The notes below the pieces were generated by a model. It was given only the letters and a program-made list of their open reading frames with translations, was not told the DNA's origin and made no database searches. A stretch of 64,000 nt of DNA, from positions 394,501 through 458,500 of the forward strand of contig OY855913.1 in the NCBI GenBank assembly GCA_963693305.1, read 5' to 3'. Position numbers and translations under genes: made by a program. Positions 1 to 23,148 of this stretch are shown piece after piece. This DNA is from Meandrina meandrites (Eukaryota > Cnidaria > Anthozoa > Scleractinia > Meandrinidae). How positions within the stretch are numbered: the stretch's first letter is position 1; every line of letters starts with the position of its first letter.

Positions 1-280
1 CTTAGTCTTGAGATACTCTGCTTACTTGAGATACTTTGCTTACTTGAGATTCTTTGCTTACTTGAGATACTTTGCTTACTCGAGATAGTTTGCTTACTTC
101 TGAAACTTTGCTTACTTGAGATACTTTGCTTACTTGAGATACTTTGCTTACGTGAGATACTTTGCTTACTTGACATTCTTTGCTTACTTGAGAAACGTTA
201 CTTACTTAAGATACTTTGCTTACTTGAGATACTTTGCTTACTGGAGATACTTAACTCACTGGAGATACTTTGCTTCGGCC
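1..280. repeat. 18-bp minisatellite (TTGAGATACTTTGCTTAC unit)
   Basis: About fifteen imperfect head-to-tail copies of an 18-bp unit run from the left edge to about 280. Most copies differ by one to three substitutions (for example CGAGATAGT, GACATTCTT). The array is cut by the window edge, so its full length is unknown. No coding potential is visible. Confidence 0.9.
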
Positions 281-796
281 TCAACGTGACAGAAGAAAAT
301 ATTTTCATCTTTGTCCGTTTTTGCTAGATACGTTGAGGTAACAATCAAATTTGATGGACTTTCTTTGATATCTTTCACAATATATCACTTGAAAGTCCAA
401 AAATCTTTGTAATTGAGCAGTCCTGATCACATTAGTTCTCTTTTCACTTTGCAGCAATTTCGCGGGTGTCACGCAATCATGGCTGCTGTGCTCAATTTCA
501 CACGAGGGAAATGCGTTTAAACTCACTGATAATTTTTTTAGGAAGATTAAATTACTCATTTTCATTACCAACCAAAAGTCTGAAAGCATATGGTCATATT
601 TTTCCCTCCATGTTACCTGTTGTTGGGATCTGCAGTTATCGCTTATAAAAGGGACAGAATCTGTCATTGTTCAGTCGCATTTTGAATCGATCGATTGCTA
701 CATTATGGGTCTGTTTGTGTCTTGAAGCCTTTTTATTGAGCAAAATATGGTTTCTTTTTGCGGTCAAAATTTCAACTTCCCGGGTTTGGTTACTCG

Positions 797-804
797 TGAC
801 GTCA
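797..804. promoter_or_regulatory. CRE palindrome TGACGTCA, candidate GALE promoter element
   Basis: A perfect 8-bp cAMP-response element consensus (TGACGTCA) lies in the GC-richer patch upstream of GALE. In animals this site binds CREB/ATF bZIP factors and is common in proximal promoters. Its placement beside a candidate first exon supports a promoter role, but the transcription start is not visible and an 8-mer can arise by chance. Confidence 0.35.
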
Positions 805-1441
805 CGATGGCTACGCGCAATGATATAAGTTGACCGCTCCGGCCCCCTCCTGTGGATGGTGCTTCGCGGTTTCTGACCGCTGGTCTAGGGGGACGCGGGC
901 TCTGGGAACGAGATTGCGAATGGACCCTACCGAATCCCCTACCGACCCAACCAAAGTTACCAACCGGTCTACCACTCTACCAACCGGACCTTGAACCGGA
1001 CGAAAGGGGACGAAAGGCTGTAAACTTTCAGAAAAACCTTGCTAAGGATTCACGGAGGTGAATAAGTAAGTAAGTGGTAAGTGCGATTTCTAAGCGTTTG
1101 TTTAAAAAGCTTTTGACTTGTGCCTTCACAGTATCGGTGTGGGAAAACGAGATTTCTTGTATTTTCGCTCAATTGACTTTCTTTGTCAAGCGTTTATCAC
1201 AGTGCCACGTCCGCTAAGCTAACATAAGGGAAATTAAGTTAGCTTTACTGTTTTTATTTGAAGAGAAAAACGGTTTAAAAATGTCACTAGAATACGTTCC
1301 CCATGCTTCTGCCCTTGACGACGAAACAAATCGATCTATGATTATTTCAAGTAATAAACGGCATCCTTAACTGAAGTGATCGTTAAATCAGTGTGAATAA
1401 TTGATAATCACGAAATTTTAAGCACTGATTATTAGGAGCTA

Positions 1442-1865
1442 CTGTATTTTCTTGATTGAACGCTGGGCACTGGATAAACGCCAGGTCTCCAAGGTGCAGT
1501 TGAAAACAGGCCCCTGGTACAGTAAGCTGTAGGTACATTAGCCAGATACATTTTTGGCAAATAAAATGTGTGGTTCAAGAAAATATCCATACCCCCCACG
1601 GAAGGGATTTGCCCTATGACCCCCCCCATCCCTCCGGAATTTCCAATTTAGCTTTATACATTGTTTTAAGAGACACCCCCCTCCTCCCTGTAATTTCCAA
1701 TCCCTTCTGTGAGGGGAGTATGGATATTTTCTGGAACCACACAATGGACCAAAACCGTTGTTTAATGAAATCCGGGCTCGAATAAACTGTAGTAGTCTTT
1801 GAACGCCGGGTCCACCAAGCCAAGTTTGAAATATACGCTGGGGGTGTTTAATCAAGAAAATACAG
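1442..1865. mobile_element. TA-flanked inverted-repeat element (CTGTATTTTCTTGATT termini)
   Basis: The left end reads CTGTATTTTCTTGATT and the right end is its reverse complement (AATCAAGAAAATACAG). Both are bordered by TA, which fits a TA-targeting (Tc1/mariner/pogo-like) non-autonomous element. Its interior words (AGGTCTCCAAGGTG, AAGCTGTAGGTA, GCTCGAATAAACTG) recur in the same order near 28890-29060, so this is a multi-copy family. A second MITE family is inserted inside it at 1568-1743. No transposase frame is present. Confidence 0.7.
1568..1743. mobile_element. MITE, family with GTGTGGTTC...AAAATATCCATAC ends
   Basis: The two ends are inverted copies: a left arm carrying AAAATATCCATACCCCCC and a right arm carrying GGGAGTATGGATATTTTC. 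A longer-preserved relative lies at 20489-20676 and a decayed one at 3735-3868. Subterminal G/C runs and words such as GGAATTTCCA are shared. It is non-coding and nested inside the element at 1442-1865. Confidence 0.75.
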
Positions 1866-1929
1866 TATTTAGGATTGGAGGATGTTTTTTCATGATGTTT
1901 AACTTGAAGTATGTGATCAAATGTAGGCC

Positions 1930-2068
1930 TACCCAGGGTGGATAAGGCTATCCACTGGATAAATCACTATCAAGTGGATAAGACAGTGTTAGCAAAACAA
2001 AGTACACTATCCACTGGATAGTAATTTATCTGGTGGATAGTGTTACCCACCCTTTGAGCAACTGGGGC
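1930..2068. mobile_element. Short palindromic MITE (TATCCACTGGATA words)
   Basis: The segment starts with CAGGGTGGATAAGGCTATCC and ends with an inverted counterpart (GGATAGTGTTACCCACCCTT). The word TATCCACTGGATA and close variants recur inside. This looks like a roughly 140-bp foldback MITE. No coding content. Confidence 0.65.
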
Positions 2069-2728
2069 CTGGTAACTCTCCGTAACCAGGCTACAGCCTG
2101 CCTCCTTATCATATAAACACCTTGAAAGTTTTACAGAAAAAAAATATTGTCATCCATCCCAACTGTCCCAGGGTTATCTGGATATAGACCAAATCTTGTG
2201 GTCTCCTGAATGGGTCACCAAATCTCCTGGATACAAAGGAAGGTGCTTGAATTCTTTGAGTTTATTTTGAGAAAATTTTGAAATATTTGGCACATTTTCT
2301 GGAATAATCAGCAAAACACTATTTTTAACTCCATTTTGGGTGTTAAGAAGGGGTAACTTGATGCAGAATTTGCGGTCTCCTGTACTTTGATTTTTTTAGG
2401 TTGGCATCTCAGTAGTGGTAAGGTGAGATCTTGCAAACTGGGCCAGCCTGGTTGACTGGTCAAATGAAGAAGCCCTCACCGGGAGACGGTGGGGCAACAT
2501 AAAGTCATAATGGCTGCAAATTTCAGCAAAGACAATCCTGTCTTTGCTCAGTTCACCAGTTTTTTTCAATGTTCTAACCATAATATTTTTGACTTATGCC
2601 AAGTGCTCCCATGGATGTCTCAGAAGATAGTTACACAAGCTAGGGGAAAACTGTCTTTAACTTTTACCTAGCTTCATAACATTTTATTTCACTAATATAG
2701 GCTGTCTTTTTTGGACTGAAGGTTGTAA

Positions 2729-15715
<12,987 letters not shown>

Positions 15716-16059
15716 TCAGATAGTAGCCATCGTGGTAGAAGTGTTAAAATACCTTAGATCCTCTGTTAGGTTCTTTAGGGGGGTGGGGTGGGTGAAGGAA
15801 CAAGGGGCTTACATGTATTAGAAATAAGCTTATTAAGGGGGATGTATTTCAAGGAAGTAAAAGCATTAGGTTCGCGACTAAGTAATTCTTTATTATCTGA
15901 CAAAACAGAAAGCTGAGTTAATTCTGCAAGAAGAGCTTTTTTCTACATAGATTGCTTATGACTAATCAACTTCTGAAATATAAGAAATTGAAGTCCGAAA
16001 ATGCAGTAGTTTTAATAGTATGTTAAATCAGTACCACTTGGGGGCTTAGAGGTTAATTA

Positions 16060-16065
16060 AATAAA
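16060..16065 (+). terminator. GALE: Candidate GALE polyadenylation signal AATAAA
   Basis: First AATAAA on the + strand after the GALE stop codon at 15715. Other AATAAA hexamers occur further on (near 16723 and 17523), so the site used cannot be fixed from sequence alone. Confidence 0.4.
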
Positions 16066-16119
16066 TTTATTATTTTTCAACAGGGCATAGGCCTTAAAAG
16101 AGGATTGGTGGTATTTCAT

Positions 16120-16600
16120 TACTATTTCATTATGAGGGTTGCTGGACAGGCTCAAAAAATTGAAAACCCTGATACTTTGCCTGAAGAACACCTTTGGAGA
16201 ACTATCCTCAAAAATGTTATTGCAACTTTCTAAAGATTTATAGTATTCAAGAAATTCACAATACACATTTTGCCTTATTAAATTGTATGCATAAATTACA
16301 GTGAAAATTGGCCAAGTTCTATTCATTTGTATTGAAGCATTTTGCAACACTAGGAAATACATTCAATTGTGAATAAGAGTGTTATCTTTCTGCATTCTAG
16401 CAATGGTACTTTGGAATGTTGTGCTATAGCTATAATAGTGTCAGCACCATTTGAATATTATAAAATTGCCTTCTCAAGGTTTATGTGAAAATGCGAAAAT
16501 CATGCAACTTCAAGCGCTTTGAAGATAGTTCTCCAATTCTCTTCCGGCAAAGTATCACGGTTTTCAATTTTTCAAACCTGTCCAGCAACTCTCCTTGATA
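16120..16600. repeat. Inverted repeat (foldback) of about 480 bp
   Basis: The left arm (GTTGCTGGACAGGCTC, CTGATACTTTGCCTGAAGA, GGAGAACTATC) is matched in reverse by the right arm (GATAGTTCTCC, CGGCAAAGTATCACGG, CCTGTCCAGCAAC). Arms are about 85 to 120 bp with a more diverged interior. It looks like a decayed MITE. Confidence 0.7.
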
Positions 16601-17216
16601 TTTTCAGTCAGAGCCTTTTAATATATCAATATATCAGAATCTTTGTGAGAAGTCGTTTCAATATTATTATAGACAGATCTCACACTTATGCTTGAAATCA
16701 GAATTTGCTTATTAGAAATATAGTCAATAAAATTTGAGATTTTACTTGTTTAAAAGACTGTGACTCAGTGTCTAGGTGTACAAGTATCAAAGTTACAACT
16801 CTATTACACACAGAAAATCCCCTTTGAATATTTAAACAATAGAAATCTGTTAATGAGCAAAATGGTCACTTTGGACAGTTTTCAACTCATCTGATTTCAA
16901 TTGTTTCAATATTCATATGTAAAGAACTCCGTCAAAAGACAATTGTGTGCATATTTCAAAGGGTGACTCCATGTCTTGTGTACAAGTGTTGAACTTCATT
17001 ACACATGGTCCCTTTGGGCAGTTTTTAACTCATCAAATATTTCTTGTCATTTCAACATTTATATGCGAATATCTTTGTCAAAAGGGGGATTTCCCATACA
17101 GACTCCATATTTATTGTGTGGAAGTCACCAGTTTTCACTATTTCTAGCAACCTGAAGGCTTTTATTAGCAGAGCTGAGCTATGCTAGAAATAGCTCCACA
17201 TTGAAGTCTTTTCAGA

Positions 17217-17304
17217 CTAGCCTGATCTCAGATTGTCCAGGTCACTCGTGGGAAGGAAGAGTGCATAGCCACAAGTAACCTGGACTGTATGAGAATCAGG
17301 CTAT
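17217..17304. repeat. Short hairpin MITE
   Basis: TAGCCTGATCTCAG with TCCAGGT is faced by AACCTGGACTGTATGAG with AATCAGGCTA, giving an imperfect stem of about 38 bp around a short loop. Non-coding. Confidence 0.6.
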
Positions 17305-18426
17305 TTTTAGAATGGAGATAAATTTTGACCACACCTCAGGCTTACCCCTGTAGGTTTTTGTTCTCATTGTTCTGTGAAATGTTAGTTGTTGCAGACTCAA
17401 AGTCAAATAACGCTATTGTTTTCAAGACCACCTTTAGCTGCAGTCTTGTGCATATCAAGAATGTATAATAATATCAGGTCTGAAATGTACTGTTTTTCAG
17501 ACTTGGACTTTGAGAAATGATAGTCAATAAAACTGTGAATTTTACATTTTCTTTGTACAAGTCTGTCCAACGATTTCATTGCTGAACTGCCTATTCATAT
17601 TAGATAGATGAGTGACAAACACTGTCAGTGGTGGGTGCGTTTAGTATTTCATCTCTTTTGAAGCAGTCACCCTCTCAGTTGGAAGTAAAATAGTGATGAT
17701 AAAAGGAAAGGTGACGCCTGCAAATGCAGACAGATTTTGGCCAGTTATTTCAACTCAACAGAAACATTTTTGGCAGTGTGAGACGAGGTTGAAATCCATC
17801 TGTATAATGAAACAATCACAATTCAGGTTGTGTTCAGGGAAATGATATACTCATTACAAGTGGAGATAACACATATAATTGCAAGTTTATTATAGTTAAC
17901 TCTAGCCACTTCAATGTTTTAAAGGGCAAACTGACTATGACTATGAAACATCAAAACGACACTTGTTCACTGATATTTTTGTTCTAGACTTGATCAGTTA
18001 AGCAAAGGAAACTTTGAGTAATTGAAATCTGAGCTATATGGCTTATGCATGCTTTATGAGCCATGCAGCATACCTGGCACAGGCTTAGAGCAAGCTTTAC
18101 CAAACAAGGTAATTCCATACAGGAAAAGAAAGGAATCTCAATCTCCCAAAATGAAATCTGTGTCAACCCTTTTTGCTCCCTAGCATGGCCTTCACCTTAC
18201 AGAGGTCATATTTTTGGCAATTATAATACAAAAATAGATAATGATGGAAACTTGAGTGATGAGTTCACTCAGTAAAGCTCACAATAATAATTATTGTTTC
18301 CTGAATGTTGCAGCACTTGATTACAAGAAACTATTTTAATTAAAAAAGTCAGTTAGCTCAAAGTATCAAGTCTGTTCATTGATGTAGCTGATCTTGCATG
18401 CAAGCATGAGTAACACTAAGATTCCA

Positions 18427-18501
18427 CTAATACTCGTCCTGTTCATCGTCATAGACATACTCATTGTCATCATTGCCACCTTCTGGTGGAGCAAAACCCT
18501 C
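18427..18501 (-). CDS. MAPRE1: EB1 last exon: acidic tail with C-terminal tyrosine
   Basis: This exon encodes [20 protein letters not shown] then QDEY and stop. A terminal acidic-acidic-Tyr tail is the ligand for CAP-Gly domains (CLIP-170, p150glued) in the EB family. It is separated from exon 6 by a 2.4-kb intron. Confidence 0.93.
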   Translation of the reverse strand, partial: EGFAPPEGGNDDNEYVYDDEQDEY

Positions 18502-21500
18502 CTGGAAACACAACAACAGTGTTGATTAATATCTCAGATATACACTACTCAAGGTCTGGCAAACCGTTTTACACATGGAAGCAGAAGATAATAACCACAC
18601 TTAACCTCTATATTTACAGATAAGGATTACAAGAAAGACTACTTCATAAAGTTTTTTTGTGACTGCAACTGTCAGTTAGCTTCACTGTAACTTTAAGTAT
18701 AAATAGAATAGGCCATTTTCGTATTCTCGGTATCGAACTGGAACTAGCTTGCAATGGAGGCTAATGCGGGCAAATCTTTTCTAATGCAAATGAGATGGTG
18801 TTTTTAATGACATTCCCCCGCATTAACCTCCATTGCACGCTAGTTCCAGTTCAAAACCGAGATTACGAAAATGGCCTATTTATGTAATATGACAATGTAA
18901 AGGATGTTTACTCTATCATTTCCAATGCTTATGAGGGAATGAGCAAATGGGTGGATACAAAAAATACAGAGTGCTGCAGACATTTTAAAATGCTTTGAAG
19001 AAGCCATCAGCAACTGGAAGAGTAGGCGGCTGTGACAAGTTAGCTTTTTTGTTGTGAGGTTATTACTACAACCAAAGTAACCGTTGACATATACTCAAGT
19101 CGGGCAGTTGCCGGCTTGTTTTGTGAGAGCCATGACAAACAAGAAAATGTGAAAATTTTCCCCAACAACAGGGTTGCTGCACTGGCTTTGCAAACAGCCA
19201 TCTTTGTTTTTATTTAAAATAGGAGAACGTATTTATTTGTTAACTTTATTTTGCCTTTTACGTGGCGTATTTTATGTAGGTTATGCCGAGCACTTTGTAC
19301 ATAGCTCTGAAACTAAAAGAGGTGTTTTGCATATACCAACATCATGACTCTGCGGTTTACGAATGAGGCGAGCGATGTTGCGTTGGCCATAAACTGATAT
19401 TTTCATTTTGAGTTATAGAGTTGTTGCACTTGGTACTTTTGTTTTTCATGGATAAAAATTTTCAATTAGAAGTGAGAGATGAGTGACTCTTGTGCCTACA
19501 ATAATATAAAGGGAAAAAGCTCGTCCTAACTTTATAATACATTCAAGTATTTGAAATAAAGCTGCTAGTATTCAGTTGGGTGTCGAGGACATGTGTATTG
19601 ATGGATATTTCACTACAAAAGAAAAGAGCCCAAGGAAACTTCCCTAACGTTGCTGAAGACTTTGTGGCAAGCAATAAAGTCGGAAATTAATTTAATCAGT
19701 CTTTTTAGGGGTCTTGCTCTTTTCACTTATTAAGAATTACATGTTTACATCTAAAATGGTTTTGCTGTTGAAATCAAATCAACTGCAATCAATAGCGGCA
19801 AAAGCATAAGACATGCCGTTCCGTGACAATTTGATAATTAAATTAGTTCTTGTTTTTTCAAGAAAGAAATAGGGAGCAAATCCTTTAGCGGTAATGGACT
19901 TTGAAAACCTTCCAAAGAGATGGTTTTAGTTTTGATTCGTTTGTTACTTCTAAAGAAATGGGTTGTTATGTGAGAAAAACAAAAGAATCATGTTACATAT
20001 GTTTACAACAAAACCAGAAGTATCATGTTACACTGTTTTCCATAAAAACAAATATCTCATGTTACAAACAAACAAAAGTACGCTTCTGAGTAAATAATTG
20101 TTTCAATATGGAGCTTTGTTAACACCCACAAAATTACATGTTTGTCATGGTTGCGAATAGAGTAAAAATTACATTGTTGCTTCTTCCAGGTGGCCAGGTG
20201 TCAACCTTTTGCATTGATGAATTTTTCACAAAAAAGAAAAGATCACAAACCATAAAGCCCAGGAATTTTTTAGCATAATTTTGTCATATGGAAACTTCCC
20301 AATTATTGTTGGAGACTCTGTGGTGTCCACTGAAAACCGCAATTAATTTAATTAGTCGTTTTGGCGTCTTAAATCATAAGCGTTGATGTTTCATGCATTT
20401 AAAAAATCTTGTTGATTTTTTTCTTTAAATGACGGGTATTTGTGTTTATTTCGAATAGTTTTGCTGTTAAAATAAAATCAAGCACAATGTGTGATTCCAG
20501 AAAATATCCATACTCCCCCCACAGAAGGGATTGGAAATTCCGGGGAGGAGGTGGGATCTGGAAGAGCCAAAAATTTAAAGCAATGTATGAAGCTAAATTG
20601 GAATTTCCAGAGGGGTGGGGGGGTCATACGGCAAATCCCTTCTATGAGGGGGTATGGATATTTTCTGGAACCACACGATCGTCGATAGCAGCAACAGAAT
20701 AAGAACTTGTCATTCCATGAGAATTTAATAATCGAACCAGTTTTTGTTTTTAATTGCATGAAAGTTTACCTTTTGAACGAATCAAATCTTTGTTGAAAGA
20801 ATTCTGACGTACACTCATAAACATGCGCTAGTAATTCTCTCCCACTTCTCAAAATCAAATATCCAACAGTCTGAAAACATTTCTCAAAAAAAAAATAACT
20901 CTTGCATGCATTGCGTGCCTATGTTTGGTAACTGTACCCACCTCAGTTGCATAAAGAATTGCTTTGATCTTTTCAACAACGCCAGAACCATTCTCCTCTT
21001 CCTGACACTGAACTTCGATATCTCGTAATTTGCCAAAGTAAAAATCTCTCTCCTTTTCTAATCCTTCCACTGTCAACTGTAGTGCAGTAAGCTATAAAGA
21101 GGTAAAATAACAGTTGAAAAGCTTGTTTCTTGGTTGTCTTACCAGTGAAGTATTGATACTCCCCCCTGCATTGGATTGGATGTTGGTCCATCATTTTGCT
21201 CAGACAAAGGGCTAACACCCTGGGGGGTACTCTGTATATTTTTTGGTGGGGGTGTGCCGCTGGGACTCTGAAACCCTTACCATATAACAGACTATGTTCA
21301 GCTGATTTTGCAACCCTATACTAGACTAGACACCAAGAAATCCCTACCCTATCCCAGACTTGCTCTTCTTAGAACTGTAGCACTATTAGTGGTTTATATG
21401 TGATACCATCTGTCAACAACGTGGCCGCAGTGATTTTATTTACATTTAGGAAAGATCTTTCTCTTCTGAGTTTCTATTCCTATTCTGGACTTAATTCTTC

Positions 21501-22355
21501 ATACCACTGATCAGTTTCCCGGCCAATGACACCCTACTCTAGACCAAAACTCTCTGTACATACCCCATCCCAAGATTTAACTGCTTGAAAACCATACCCT
21601 TCACAGCAGCAGCACAAACCTATATAGCTCATGTATGGGAGTATTGTGTGTTGATATTAAAGTGAGAAAATAGATGTTCATTTGAATGAAAGAGCTAAGG
21701 ATAACTTGATAGCTGCTTTCATTGTTACATGCACAGCAGCTACCTTTGGACATCATCTTTCATCATGGATCACAATCCACCAATCACATAACAGTGATTG
21801 AGCCACAAGTTCAAAAGGTCATGCTAGTGGCTGTGATTGGTGGATTTTGAGCCTTGCTTGTTTAACATGTTGAAAGAGAGCTGCTATGCATGTTACACTG
21901 AAAGCCAGCCACTACAAAGAACAAGCAACTCAACAAACCTCATTATTAAGTTCCTGTATTTGACCATCTTTCTGCATGAGAGCAGCAGAGGCCCCGCCTG
22001 CTCCTCCAGTGGGGCGGGATGGTTGCTGAGTTGTTCGTCCGGGTCCCTGCGCTCCACCTCTGGAGACTCCACCAGCCCTGGTTGGGCCACCTGTTGCCGG
22101 TTTGGAAAATGTTCCTCTTGTAGGTGCGGGGTTTTTTGCTGTCCACAGAAAAGAAAAGTAAGACAAATTTTGTCAACTTTTTTCATTCTATGAATGAACT
22201 AGGTTCATCGAGATTTGCCACTAAGCAAAACTTACCACCACATTTGAAACAAGTTGCATCACTATTCATCTTTAAAAAGATGCTTTTGGATTTATTCTGT
22301 GATCAAGTTTAGTTTTTAGAGTTCTTTGTTATTGTATATAACAATCCTTTTAGAG

Positions 22356-22403
<48 letters not shown>

Positions 22404-22874
22404 ACAAGGAACAAGGAACTTTTACACAAGGAACTTTTACACCCCTTATTTTCACGTCAACAGGCGGCATGGGAAACGAGTGCTTGCAATACCATTCCAG
22501 ACTGGCGCAGCTGATCTCCATCAAGAAAGGAGAACATTATGCTAAAACAATCTCCTGGATAAGAGCAAGGACATCCTTCGCTTTACTAAGATCCGCACTA
22601 ATCTGTCTAAGAGGTTCAAGAGCTAGAAGGAAAGCCTTTTGTGACTTTAAGAACATTGATATTGACGTTGAAACCCAGGAGGGAGCCATCGTGTAAACAC
22701 TAGTTGTTTTTTTAAATTATTATTATAGGTAGGTTATTCAAATTTTTACTGACATTATTTCATGGGAAGAACCTAAGGACAAGCAAAATTTTGTATCTAT
22801 ATATTTTTAACCACGTACACCTAAGATTCAATTTTGTATGAAAAGTGCTCAATAAAGTTTTGATTAAAAAAAAA

Positions 22875-22906
<32 letters not shown>

Positions 22907-23075
22907 CATCAAACTTTATTGAGCACTTTTCATACAAACTTGAATCTTAGGTGTATCTGGTTAAAAAAAATATATTTGTTTTTCCCATGAGATAATGTCA
23001 GTAAAACTGTTAATAGCCTACCTACATAATAACACCCTGAAAGCTTTTACATGCTCTAAGCTTCTATGTACACAA

Positions 23076-23148
<73 letters not shown>

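Larger units (their letters stand above)
15716..18426. other. GALE-EB1 tail-to-tail intergenic region and 3-prime UTRs
   Basis: No exon is supported here. The GALE 3-prime UTR probably begins this stretch, and an AATAAA follows the stop by about 345 bp. The EB1 3-prime UTR probably occupies the right part, with a reverse AATAAA near 17886-17891. Two inverted-repeat structures (16120-16600 and 17217-17304) are listed separately. The rest is AT-rich unique-looking sequence. Confidence 0.5.

Noticed and set aside
852..1061. 69-residue protein upstream of GALE
   Set aside because: Proline-rich without motif, in a GC-rich promoter-like patch. A GC-rich leader easily stays open for this length.
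22309..22524. Poly-Asn or poly-Tyr proteins across ATT/AAT tracts (also 29892, 31996)
   Set aside because: These are translations of trinucleotide microsatellites in introns.
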